From: Oscillospiraceae bacterium
GTDB lineage: Bacteria; Bacillota; Clostridia; Oscillospirales; JAKOTC01
Direction of reading: 5' to 3'
Assembly (NCBI GenBank): GCA_035353335.1
Contig: DAOPZJ010000018.1
Span: forward strand, 1 to 43,375
DNA: 43,375 bases
Shown here: in pieces, positions 7,293 to 15,700 of the stretch
Numbering within the stretch: the stretch's first letter is position 1
Layout: every line of letters starts with the position of its first letter
Notes under the pieces: generated by a model
What the model was told of the DNA's origin: nothing
The model's database searches: none
What the model saw: the letters and a program-made list of their open reading frames with translations, nothing else
Translations under genes and position numbers: made by a program

Positions 7293-8504
7293 ATGAACTC
7301 TCTGCGGCATCTTTATAAAATCGGGCGCGGACCGTCGAGTTCGCATACGATGGCGCCCGACAAGGCGTCAAGATATTTTGCATCCGAGTTTCCGAACGCG
7401 GATGCCTATAAGTGCATCCTCTACGGCTCTTTAGCCATGACCGGAGAGGGACATATGACCGATCTGGTCATTCAAAGCGCGTTTGCGCCAAAACCCTGTG
7501 AAGTCGTCTTTGACAAAAAAACCGCACAGCTGCCGCACCCGAACACCTTTGACCTGCTTGCCTTCAAAAACGGCAATGAAATCGGAAAACGCCGGGTCAT
7601 CAGCATCGGCGGCGGGAGTTTTCGCATCCTCGGAGAAGAAGCGAAAGAACCTCACCCGTATTATTGTGAAAACAGTTTTGCCGAAATCGCCGAGATCTGC
7701 CGTAAGAACGACTGGCAGATCTGGGAGTACGTCGAGCACGCCGAGGGCGAGCGGATTCACGAATATCTTCATGAGGTCTGGCGGGTGATGCAGAAAGCCA
7801 TTGACGAAGGACTTGCCGCGAAAGGGATTTTGGCGGGCGGACTCGGCGTCAACCGGAAGGCAAATTACTTATTTAATCGCAGACATGAAAACGAGTCGCC
7901 GCAGACCAGGGAAAATCGGATCGTGTGCGCATACGCTTTCGCTGTGAGCGAACAAAACGCGGGCGGCGGAGAGGTCGTGACCGCGCCGACCTGCGGGGCG
8001 AGCGGCGTGCTTCCGGCGGTGCTCAAATACATGCAGCAGTCGAACAATTTTACCGATGAGGACATCATCCATGCGCTCGAGACAGCGGGGGTGATCGGCA
8101 ATCTGATCAAACAGAACGCTTCAATCAGCGGCGCGGAATGCGGGTGCCAGGCCGAGATCGGAAGCGCATGTTCGATGGCGGCTTCGGCGTTGGCGCAGTT
8201 GTTCGGGATGGGACTCGATCAGATCGAATACGCTGCCGAGGTGGCGATGGAACACCATTTGGGGCTGACCTGCGACCCGGTGGGCGGGTTGGTGCAGATT
8301 CCGTGCATCGAGCGGAACGCGGTCGCGGCGATGCGCGCGATCAATGCTTTCCGTATCGCGGATTTTTTGAGCGAGACACGCAAGGTGTCGTTTGACACGG
8401 TGGTCAAGACGATGTACGAGACGGGCAAAGACCTTTCGAAACGCTACCGCGAGACCGCCGAGGGCGGATTGGCGAAGAATTTAAAGGTAAAACGGAAGAA
8501 GTAA
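7293..8504 (+). CDS. sdaA: L-serine ammonia-lyase (dehydratase), iron-sulfur, single chain
   Basis: Converts L-serine to pyruvate and ammonia using a [4Fe-4S] cluster. The 403 aa fuse the beta (N-terminal, with GPSSSHT motif at residues 13-19) and alpha (C-terminal) parts into one chain, as in E. coli SdaA/SdaB but somewhat shorter. In the alpha part I see APTCGASGVLPAVL, NASISGAECGCQAEIGSACSMAA and HHLGLTCDPVGGLVQIPCIERN, which supply the cluster Cys and active-site loops. ATG 7293 starts 9 bp after the preceding unknown gene; its ribosome site is a weak GAGGT overlapping that stop. Together with Ior it points to amino-acid fermentation. Confidence 0.94.
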   Translation: MNSLRHLYKIGRGPSSSHTMAPDKASRYFASEFPNADAYKCILYGSLAMTGEGHMTDLVIQSAFAPKPCEVVFDKKTAQLPHPNTFDLLAFKNGNEIGKRRVISIGGGSFRILGEEAKEPHPYYCENSFAEIAEICRKNDWQIWEYVEHAEGERIHEYLHEVWRVMQKAIDEGLAAKGILAGGLGVNRKANYLFNRRHENESPQTRENRIVCAYAFAVSEQNAGGGEVVTAPTCGASGVLPAVLKYMQQSNNFTDEDIIHALETAGVIGNLIKQNASISGAECGCQAEIGSACSMAASALAQLFGMGLDQIEYAAEVAMEHHLGLTCDPVGGLVQIPCIERNAVAAMRAINAFRIADFLSETRKVSFDTVVKTMYETGKDLSKRYRETAEGGLAKNLKVKRKK

Positions 8505-8558
8505 CGCCCGTTCACATCAGTTTTACCGGCCTTGTTTTGAAGGCAAAGGAAGTCGATT

Positions 8559-9002
8559 ATGGAAATCGTCGAGGTCAAACAAAAACTGCGCAAACTTAAG
8601 CGGTTGGAATGCGCGCTGAGGGCATCGGGGCAATTAAAAACTGTCCCGGTTTTAGTTTGGGACAATTTTTTCGACCTCTCCGAAAACAGCGGCCAAACAA
8701 GAAAAAAGACACGATATGATTTAAATCAACTCTGCGAATTGAGCCGTGAGGAATTGAAAACCGTGATCGACGGATATTGGGCGTTCGTATACGGAGAGTT
8801 ATTTCAGGACAATCTCATACAGGGGCGGCTGTTTTATGACCGCGACGCGCTGATTCAACTGGGACTGCCGTTCGACGCGGACGAGACCGCGGTGAAAAAG
8901 CGTTTTCGGGAGCTGGCGAAACAATATCACCCCGACGTCGGCGGCGACGCGGCGAAATTCATCGAATTAATGAATTTGTACCGGCGATTGATTGTTGCAT
9001 AA
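8559..9002 (+). CDS. Small protein with C-terminal J domain
   Basis: 147 aa. The N-terminal two thirds are helical and charged (KQKLRKLKRLECALRAS, LSREELKTVIDGYWAFVYGE) and match nothing I know. The last 45 residues form a J-domain-like segment: FDADETAVKKRFRELAKQYHPDVGGDAAKF with the HPD tripeptide needed to stimulate Hsp70 ATPase. It has neither the Gly/Phe region nor the zinc domain of DnaJ, so it is a type-III-like co-chaperone or a J-domain relic used for targeting. ATG 8559 is preceded by AAAGGAAG. It is 54 bp after sdaA, likely the last gene of that unit, and a strong terminator follows. Confidence 0.75.
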   Translation: MEIVEVKQKLRKLKRLECALRASGQLKTVPVLVWDNFFDLSENSGQTRKKTRYDLNQLCELSREELKTVIDGYWAFVYGELFQDNLIQGRLFYDRDALIQLGLPFDADETAVKKRFRELAKQYHPDVGGDAAKFIELMNLYRRLIVA

Positions 9003-9039
9003 TTTTTTACGATTAAGGAACCCTCTCGCTTTTATCAAC

Positions 9040-9080
9040 CCGTGATTCTTCGGCTTCGTTTCACTCGCTCAGAATGACAA
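9040..9080. repeat. Dispersed intergenic repeat, remnant
   Basis: GTGATTCTTCGGCTTCG followed by TTTCACTCGCTCAGAATGAC resembles one end of the common bacterial intergenic repeat whose reverse complement reads GTCATTCTGAGCGAAGCGAAG. Only a single end is visible, so it is a remnant rather than a full element. Confidence 0.4.
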
Positions 9081-9089
9081 AAAATGAAT

Positions 9090-9120
9090 AAAAACGGGCG
9101 GTAAATTACCGCCCGTTTTT
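9090..9120. terminator. Bidirectional intrinsic terminator between the J-domain gene and corA
   Basis: AAAAACGGGCGGTAA (9090-9104) and TTACCGCCCGTTTTT (9106-9120) are perfect complements with A-run and T-run ends, so it can end transcription from both converging genes. Confidence 0.85.
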
Positions 9121-9142
9121 AGTAGGTGTAAGGTTATAAAGT

Positions 9143-9208
9143 GTAAAGGTTAAAGTGATATTCTTATTTCCTTGAAAAAGTATACGGAAATATCATTTTA
9201 AACTTTAC
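9143..9208. repeat. Long imperfect inverted repeat with a dispersed 16-mer
   Basis: GTAAAGGTTAAAGTGATATT (9143-9162) pairs with AATATCATTTTAAACTTTAC (9189-9208) with two mismatched or wobble positions. The 16-mer GTGTAAAGGTTAAAGT (9141-9156) recurs inverted near 26820-26835, so the element belongs to a dispersed family. No gene lies within. Confidence 0.45.
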
Positions 9209-9246
9209 GTTTTATGCCTTGTTTTCTTCGCTTTCCTGTTTGTTGT

Positions 9247-10194
9247 TCATTTGAACATTTTGATTTTTCCGAAAATCAATGCCACAGCCAAACACAGCAA
9301 AAGCGTGCCGCCGATGATGATGGCAAAACCATAAGGACTGGAAGAGAGAACCATTCCCTCGGGCGCCAGGTTCATCCCGTAAGCCGAAAAGATGATGGTC
9401 GGAATCGAGATGACGATGGTCACGATGGCGAGCACTTTCATCACGATGTTCAGGTTGTTGGAGATGACAGACGCGAACGCGTCCATCATACCGCTCAGAA
9501 TGCCGCTGTAGATGTTCGTCATCTCGATCGCCTGTTTGTTTTCGACGATGACGTCCTCGAGCAGATCGGAGTCCTCCGGGTATTTCCGGACGATCTCGGT
9601 GCGCAGCAGTTTTTCCAAGACGGCTTCGTTGGAGCGCAGCGCGGTCGTGAAATAGACCAAGCTCTTTTCGAGTTTCAGCAGCTCAATCAGTTCGCTGTTC
9701 TTGGTCGATTTATGGAGGATATTTTCGATTTCGTCGCTCTTCTTATCGATATTGTGCAGATATTGCAAATATAAAAGCGCGTTCTGGTAGAGGATCTGGA
9801 GAATGAATCGGGATTTCATGTTCGTACGAAAATCCCGCGGAGAGCCGGATGCGAAATATCTCAGCACCGGCGTGTTTTCTAGGCACACCGTGATGATCAT
9901 ATTGCCGGTCGTGATGATTCCGAGCGGGATCGTGGAATAGAGCTCTTTCTCGTCTTTTTGTTCTTCAACGGTGGGGATGTTGACGAGAACCATCGTGTAG
10001 TTATCATCCAAATCGATGCGCGACCGCTCGTCGGTATCCAGTGCGGATTTGAGAACAGACGCTTCGATGCCGCATTTTTCGGAGATGTCTTTAATTTCGG
10101 ATTCGTCCGGATTGATCATGGAAATCCAGGCGTTGGCCGCGGGACCCGCGATTTCTTTCAGGCCCGTTTCGGCGGAGAGGTAGTATTTTGTCAT
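9247..10194 (-). CDS. corA: CorA-family divalent metal (Mg2+) transporter
   Basis: Pentameric inner-membrane channel for Mg2+ (or Co2+/Ni2+) uptake. It has 315 aa: a cytoplasmic alpha/beta N-terminal domain, a long helical stalk (about 140-245), then two C-terminal transmembrane helices (VLAIVTIVISIPTIIFSAYG and YGFAIIIGGTLLLCLAVALIFG). The hallmark YGMN at the end of the first helix is intact, followed by the acidic loop Asn-Leu-Ala-Pro-Glu-Gly, and a basic tail ends the chain. ATG at 10194 is chosen over in-frame upstream codons because AAAGGA lies 8 nt before it on this strand. The gene has a 175-nt leader from a consensus promoter, with a Pro-rich leader ORF and a hairpin over the ribosome site. 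A terminator at 9090-9120 closes it. Confidence 0.93.
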   Translation of the reverse strand: MTKYYLSAETGLKEIAGPAANAWISMINPDESEIKDISEKCGIEASVLKSALDTDERSRIDLDDNYTMVLVNIPTVEEQKDEKELYSTIPLGIITTGNMIITVCLENTPVLRYFASGSPRDFRTNMKSRFILQILYQNALLYLQYLHNIDKKSDEIENILHKSTKNSELIELLKLEKSLVYFTTALRSNEAVLEKLLRTEIVRKYPEDSDLLEDVIVENKQAIEMTNIYSGILSGMMDAFASVISNNLNIVMKVLAIVTIVISIPTIIFSAYGMNLAPEGMVLSSSPYGFAIIIGGTLLLCLAVALIFGKIKMFK

Positions 10195-10197
10195 GTC

Positions 10198-10233
10198 TTT
10201 CGTCCTTTCTCTGACAAGGCAGAGCAGACGAAA
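10198..10233 (-). promoter_or_regulatory. Hairpin enclosing the corA ribosome-binding site
   Basis: On the minus strand TTTCGTC (10233-10227) pairs with GACGAAA (10204-10198), enclosing a smaller hairpin CTCTG/CAGAG (10224-10220 with 10213-10209) and the AAAGGA ribosome site. The arm TTTCGTC overlaps TTCGT, which can instead pair with ACGAA just after the leader-ORF stop (about 10242-10238), so two mutually exclusive folds are possible. Confidence 0.5.
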
Positions 10234-10245
10234 AACCATTCGTTT

Positions 10246-10326
10246 TCAGACGGATATGGCTTTGCGTGAGCTGCTGCCCGTGCGATTAATATGTGTAAAA
10301 CTTCGGGGATTCGGTGCAGGGTCCAT
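10246..10326 (-). CDS. Proline-rich leader peptide of corA (MgtL-like)
   Basis: A 26-codon ORF in the corA leader. ATG 10326-10324 has TAGGAG 9 nt upstream; the stop is TGA at 10248-10246, 51 nt before corA ATG. The peptide begins M-D-P-A-P-N-P-R-S-F and continues with polar residues. Prolines at 3, 5 and 7 after an acidic second residue match the pattern of the enterobacterial Mg2+ leader peptide MgtL (M-E-P-D-P-T-P-L-P), which destabilises the translating ribosome at low Mg2+. Stem arm GCGTGAG just after the ribosome site pairs with CTCACGC at codons 20-22, so translation would open the leader fold. It is too short for routine gene calling. A role in corA control is inferred; chance occurrence is not excluded. 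Confidence 0.6.
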   Translation of the reverse strand: MDPAPNPRSFTHINRTGSSSRKAISV

Positions 10327-10377
10327 ACACTCACGCTCCTATGCTTCAAATTATATGCCCGCAGTGCGGACAATGTC

Positions 10378-10406
10378 AGAATAGCATATGAAAAAGGGCT
10401 TGTCAA
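10378..10406 (-). promoter_or_regulatory. SigA-type promoter of corA
   Basis: On the minus strand TTGACA (10406-10401), 17-bp spacer, TATTCT (10383-10378). The start near 10371 gives a 5' leader of about 177 nt, unusually long for a single transporter gene. Confidence 0.8.
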
Positions 10407-10670
10407 TAATAAAAAAACGGTTCGCGAAAAACAAATATCTCCCACCCAAACGGGCGAGAGAATTATACGATCGGTATAAAACCGACAAAATAGTACGAAA
10501 TCCGCACAGTGAAACGAAATAGCGACCTTTAACAGGATACTTTTGTTGTATTAATGAAAAAAGTAAATGCGAGTTTATATCTTGGAACGGTTTTTGGCCG
10601 GGGTGAATAGAAGTGATTATTTTTACATCATGGAGCGCATCTTCACCGGGGCGAACAATAACATCATAAC
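10407..10670. other. Gene-free stretch between corA promoter and typA
   Basis: No supportable gene. A small hairpin TCGGT/ACCGA lies at about 10470-10484. I see no clear terminator for typA in the first 100 bp after its stop. Confidence 0.4.
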
Positions 10671-12488
10671 TTATAACTTCGAGCGTAACTTCGCCCTCTG
10701 TTCATTGCTGAGGATACGCTTGCGCAGGCGAAGGGATTTGGGCGTGACCTCGATCAGCTCGTCCTCGGCGATGAACTCGATGCAGGCCTCGAGCGACAGC
10801 TGGCGCGGCGGGATCAGACGCAGCGCATCGTCGCTTCCGGACGCGCGCATATTGGTGATGTGTTTTTTCTTGCAGACGTTGACGCAGAGATCGCCGGGTT
10901 TGGGCGATTCGCCGACGACCATGCCTTCATAGACCTTGGTGTTCGGCGTGATAAACAGTTCGCCGCGCTCCTGGGCGTTATACAAGCCGTAAGTGACCGC
11001 TTCGCCGCTCTCGAACGCGACCAAAGCGCCGTTTTGGCGGCGGGTGATCTCGCCCTTAACCGGTGCATAACTGTCAAAGACGCTGCTCATGATGCCCTCC
11101 CCGTGGGTGTCGGTCAGAAAATCGCTGCGGTAACCGAACAGACCGCGTGACGGGATTAAAAACTCCAACCGGATGTGGTCGCCCTGCGGCAGCATCTCAA
11201 CCAGATCGCCCTTGCGCGCGCCGATCTTCTCCATGACTGCGCCGACATACTGCTGGGGCTGGTCACAGACGAGCCGTTCGACCGGCTCACATTTTTGACC
11301 GTCAATCTCTTTATATAATACTTTCGGCGCACCGACCATGAATTCATAACCCTCGCGACGCATCGTTTCAATCAGGATCGAAAGATGCATCTCGCCTCTG
11401 CCGCAGACCTTGAAGCTCTCGGTGGTCTCGGTCTCGCTGACACGCAGGGAGACGTCTTTGAGCAGTTCTTTCATCAGGCGCTCACGCAGGTGGCGGGAGG
11501 TGACGTATTTGCCCTCTTTGCCGGCGAACGGGCCGTCGTTGACCGAGAAGGTCATCTCGACGGTCGGCTCGGAGATTTTGACGAACGGGATCGGCTCCGC
11601 TTTGTCGAGCGCGCAGATCGTGTCGCCGATGGTAATATTCTCGATGCCCGAGACGCAGACGATGTCGCCCGCGCCGACGCTGTCCATCGGGACCCGTTCA
11701 AGGCCCTCGATGGAATAAAGATTGACCGCCTTTGAGCGATAGGGCGCGTGGGCGCCGTGGAAGTCGCAGATGGTGATATCCTGACCCTTGCTCAGCACGC
11801 CGCGTTCGATCTTGCCGATGCAGATTCTGCCGACATAATCATTATAATCGAGCGACGAGACCAGCATTTGAGTCGGGCCGTCGGGATCGATATCGGGCGG
11901 GTCGATGTGAGAGAGGATGATCTCAAACAGCGGCCCAAAATCCACAAACGGGCCTTCGGGTGCCATTGAGGCTGTGCCGTCGCGGCCCGAACAGAAAATG
12001 ACCGGGCTGTCCAGCTGTTCGTCGTTAGCATTCAATGCGATCAATAGGTCCAAGACCTCGTCGACGACCTCATAGATGCGCGCGTCGGGGCGGTCGATCT
12101 TATTGACAACCACGATGACCTTGTGTCCCATCGAGAGCGCCTTTTGAAGCACAAAACGGGTCTGGGGCATCGGACCTTCGGCAGCGTCGACAAGCAAAAG
12201 CACACCGTCGACCATTTTTAAAACACGCTCGACTTCACCGGAAAAATCGGCGTGCCCAGGGGTGTCGATGACGTTGATCTTAATTCCGTTATAATGGATG
12301 GATGTATTTTTTGCTAAAATCGTAATGCCGCGTTCGCGTTCAAGGTCGTTGCTGTCCATTACGCGTTCGGCGACCACTTGATTTTCACGGAATGTTCCGC
12401 TCTGGCGCAGCAGTCCGTCGACGAGCGTGGTCTTGCCGTGGTCGACGTGTGCAACGATGGCGATATTTCTTAAATCGGTTCTTTTCAA
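10671..12488 (-). CDS. typA: Ribosome-associated translational GTPase TypA/BipA
   Basis: Ribosome-binding GTPase related to EF-G, needed for 50S assembly and stress or cold adaptation. It has 605 aa, the normal length. G1 is AHVDHGKTT (residues 13-21), switch I ends RERGITI, G3 is DTPGHADF, G4 NKID; then domain II, EF-G-like domains III and V (HLSILIETMRREGYEF, PSRGLFGYRSDFLTDT) and the BipA C-terminal domain. The start is TTG at 12488 with AAAGGAG 10 nt upstream, and residues Leu-Arg-Asn-Ile-Ala-Ile-Val-Ala align with the usual N-terminus. It is transcribed alone from a consensus promoter with a 5'-terminal stem-loop. Confidence 0.96.
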   Translation of the reverse strand: MKRTDLRNIAIVAHVDHGKTTLVDGLLRQSGTFRENQVVAERVMDSNDLERERGITILAKNTSIHYNGIKINVIDTPGHADFSGEVERVLKMVDGVLLLVDAAEGPMPQTRFVLQKALSMGHKVIVVVNKIDRPDARIYEVVDEVLDLLIALNANDEQLDSPVIFCSGRDGTASMAPEGPFVDFGPLFEIILSHIDPPDIDPDGPTQMLVSSLDYNDYVGRICIGKIERGVLSKGQDITICDFHGAHAPYRSKAVNLYSIEGLERVPMDSVGAGDIVCVSGIENITIGDTICALDKAEPIPFVKISEPTVEMTFSVNDGPFAGKEGKYVTSRHLRERLMKELLKDVSLRVSETETTESFKVCGRGEMHLSILIETMRREGYEFMVGAPKVLYKEIDGQKCEPVERLVCDQPQQYVGAVMEKIGARKGDLVEMLPQGDHIRLEFLIPSRGLFGYRSDFLTDTHGEGIMSSVFDSYAPVKGEITRRQNGALVAFESGEAVTYGLYNAQERGELFITPNTKVYEGMVVGESPKPGDLCVNVCKKKHITNMRASGSDDALRLIPPRQLSLEACIEFIAEDELIEVTPKSLRLRKRILSNEQRAKLRSKL

Positions 12489-12520
12489 ACGAAAATTGCT
12501 CCTTTTTATCGATTCGACGA

Positions 12521-12550
12521 TTGTCCGTTCCGCTATTTCCGGACGGACAA
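12521..12550 (-). other. 5'-terminal stem-loop of typA mRNA
   Basis: TTGTCCGT (12521-12528) and ACGGACAA (12543-12550) pair, and an inner CCG/CGG extends the stem. Transcription should begin near 12550, so the hairpin is at the extreme 5' end, where it could stabilise the mRNA. Confidence 0.45.
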
Positions 12551-12556
12551 AATATT

Positions 12557-12585
12557 ATTATATACCTGCGCTAATATCCTGTCAA
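12557..12585 (-). promoter_or_regulatory. SigA-type promoter of typA
   Basis: On the minus strand TTGACA (12585-12580), 17-bp spacer, TATAAT (12562-12557): a full consensus promoter. Confidence 0.85.
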
Positions 12586-12653
12586 ATATACTTTTTTGAA
12601 ATTTGATTTTTAAAAAACAAAAATAGAACAGAGAGAAAAGAATATTTTTTCAT

Positions 12654-12717
12654 ATGTAAAAACATGTAAAGTAAAAACCCGAAATGTAACCGAAATGTAA
12701 CCGCCAAAGTTTATAAT
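12654..12717 (+). promoter_or_regulatory. Phased ATGTAA boxes plus -10 box upstream of the surface-protein gene
   Basis: ATGTAA occurs at 12654, 12664, 12684 and 12695 (intervals 10, 20 and 11 bp). The last two lie in exact 11-bp direct repeats CCGAAATGTAA (12679-12689, 12690-12700). TATAAT is at 12712-12717, but the -35 position reads ACCGAA, not consensus. Direct repeats with an 11-bp period in place of a -35 box are the layout bound by PhoB/PhoP/OmpR-family response regulators, so an activator-dependent promoter is likely. Confidence 0.55.
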
Positions 12718-12728
12718 AATCGGGTAAT

Positions 12729-12746
12729 GAGGGGATTTTCCCCCAT
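12729..12746 (+). other. Hairpin at the 5' end of the surface-protein mRNA
   Basis: The stretch TGAGGGGATTTTCCCCCA folds into a GGGG/CCCC hairpin a few bases after the predicted start of transcription. It may protect the 5' end of this long mRNA. Confidence 0.35.
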
Positions 12747-12788
12747 TCTTCGAATAGTGACAAACGACAGTGATAAGTGAGGTAAATT

Positions 12789-15700
12789 ATGAAGAAAGTA
12801 ACCAAATACGTACTCATCGCATTGCTGGTATGCGCACTTGCATTCGGCGCGATGCTCAGTACAATGATGCTTTCCGGCGCAAGCAACCTGACACCGGTAA
12901 ATACCTATATCGATTATCCGACGGGCACGCACGCTGTTGTGCTGGGAAAGACCGGTGTGCGCACCGGTGCGAACACCTGGAAGGTGACGCTGGGCGTGAC
13001 GAACTTGCTTCAGCAGCAAGTCAGCACCAAACCCATCGAAGTTGCATTAGTCATTGACTCTTCCAGTTCGATGACCATGTATAATGTCGATGGCACCAAC
13101 AAGACGCGCCTTGCGGTTGTCAAAGAAGCCGCTGAACAGATGATCAACGATCTGTACACCAAAGCGACGACTCTCGGACTTACTATTAAGGTCAGCGTTT
13201 CATCGTTCAGTGATTCCACCGGCGTTGATCAGTCGATGTTGTCGATCACCGGTTCTGGAAATAAACAGACGTTGATCAATAAAATCAGAAACATCAACAG
13301 AAACGGATATACCAATTTGCAGGGTGGTATTTTAAGAGGTGTATCCACTTTCTACAATAATTTTGATTATTCAATCACAACGACAGGAAGCGGCGATAAC
13401 AGGACCGTTACCGCCACATCCATCAACAGCAGCGCAACATTTAACGATGCAACTTCTACCAAGTTGATGGTTGTTCTGTCTGACGGTGCGGCAAACCGTT
13501 TTTACAGAAGTTCCAATTTTAGCAATATGGTCGGCAGCGGTACGGAAGGGAATCCCTACGCACAGGGTGCCGCTGTTATGGCAGCGAACGCTGTTAAGGA
13601 TAAGAACATTACGATTTTCTCAATCGGTTTTGCCTATTCAGATAGTACGCTTGAGAATGTCGCTTCATCCAACCCCACTCCTCCTCCTGCTAAACTCTAT
13701 TATACTGCTACCACCGCCGTTGATCTGTCCACAGTGTTTGAGATCATTACCAATCAGGTAAATTCTCCGGCACTGAGCGATACCATGGGCAGCAATCTCA
13801 CGACAAGCAGCGGCACCGTCACCGGCCCGACCGGCGTCACAATCGGAAGCAACGGCGCGTTGCTCTCCTGGACACCGACGGCAGCCGATCTTGCCTACAA
13901 CCACGGCAACTTCATCAGCTACACTGTCACTTTGGATATCACCAATATCGCCGCGGGCGAATATAACAACCAACTTCTCAACAACGCCGCCTCCTTTGGC
14001 GTCGTCATCAACGGAACGACCTGCAACGGCAACTTCCCGCAACCGACATGCGAATACGACATCGGCACGCTGGACGTTCAGTTCAAAGCGGGCGCGACCC
14101 AAATTGCGACCGCAGAGGCGCAGCAGAAGGTCATCACCGACTGGGGCACACCGACTTTTACAATCAACACCCCTCCGACGACCATTGTTTATAACGGCCA
14201 GACCTATTATTATACCGGCAGCACTTATGACAACAACGCCTATACGGTTCCGGGTTCTCATACCCAGACGGCAATCGTCGGCACGCACACCTTGATTCAC
14301 AATTATGCACTGCATAATCACAATGTGACCTATGCTTATACCGGCACGGTTCCGACCGGCGCTCCGACCGCTCCGGCATCCGCTTCATATGCGGCGGGTA
14401 CTCCGAACATTTCGGTCGAAGCCAAACCGTCACTGACAGGTTACACCTTCAACGGCTGGAACTCTACCGACGTGACTCCTGCCGGCGGCAAGTTTACGAT
14501 GCCCGATAAGGACGTCGCATTCAACGGCAGCTGGACGCCGAACGGCAATACAGCATATAAAGTCGAACATTATAAACAAAATACCAACGGCACTTACACG
14601 CTTGATGTCTCCGAAAATAAAACCGGCACGACCGGCGCAACCGCAGGATATACCCAGAAGTCCTATACCGGCTACACCTATCAGCCGACTTTGACGACTT
14701 CTACAAACAACTTCATCATCGCGGGCGACGGTTCACTGGTCATCAAGCTCTATTATGCGCTCAACACCCACTCGGTCAGCTATCAATACACAAACACCGC
14801 ACCGACCGGTGCAACCGCGCTTCCGGGAACGACCCTCGGGGTCTCTTACGGTTCAACCGTGACGGTTGCCGGCAATGCGACGGCTCAGGGTTACACCTTC
14901 AGCGGCTGGGCAAGCACCCAGACCACAGCAACTGCGGGACAGACCTTCCCGATGCCTGACCAGAACGTGGTCTTCTCCGGCAGCTGGACACCGAATGCCA
15001 ACACGGCATATACGGTCGAGCATTATAAACAAAATCTCGGCGGTTCTTATAGTCTCACGCCGGATGATACCGACAGCTTGACCGGAACAACCGGAACAGC
15101 CGCGGCGTTCGCTGCGAAAACCACCTACTCCGGCTTCACTTATGCACCCGCCCTGACGAGCTCCAACAACACCGTCGGCTCCGATTTTATCATCAAGGGC
15201 GACGGCACGCTGGTTATCAAGCTCTATTACACCCGCAACAGTTATTTGGTCAGCTATCAATATACCGGATCGGTTCCGACAGATGCGACAGCGCTCCCGA
15301 CTACAATCGGTGCTTCCTACGGAGCAACCGTGACGGTCGCGGCCAATGCGGCAGCCACCGGTTATACCTTCGGCGGCTGGGCCACCACCGACGCAATTGT
15401 CAGCGGAACCACCTTTGCGATGCCTGCAAACAGCGTTCTGTTCACCGGCTCGTTCGCCCCGACCACCGTCAACTATACGGTTAACTACTATCTGCAGAAA
15501 CTCGACGGCAGCGGTTATGAACTTCAGACAGCCGATACGGCGACTAGAACCGGACTCACAGGCGCTCCGGGTTTCTACGCGGCCAAGAGCTACACCGGTT
15601 ATACGTTCAAAGCAGCCACTTCCAACAACACCGACAACGGTATCTTTATCATCAAAGCAGACGGGTCACTGGTCATCAGCGTTTATTATAACGTGAATAT

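Noticed and set aside
10198..10371. M-box (ykoK) or c-di-GMP-I riboswitch in the corA leader
   Set aside because: The leader has fragments such as GTATGGA and ACGCAAAGCC, but their order and spacing do not match either class, and the rest of both consensus sequences is missing. A covariance-model search would decide.
10567..10932. 121-codon plus-strand frame over the typA 3' end
   Set aside because: It lies opposite typA over most of its length, with no ribosome site and no recognisable protein features.
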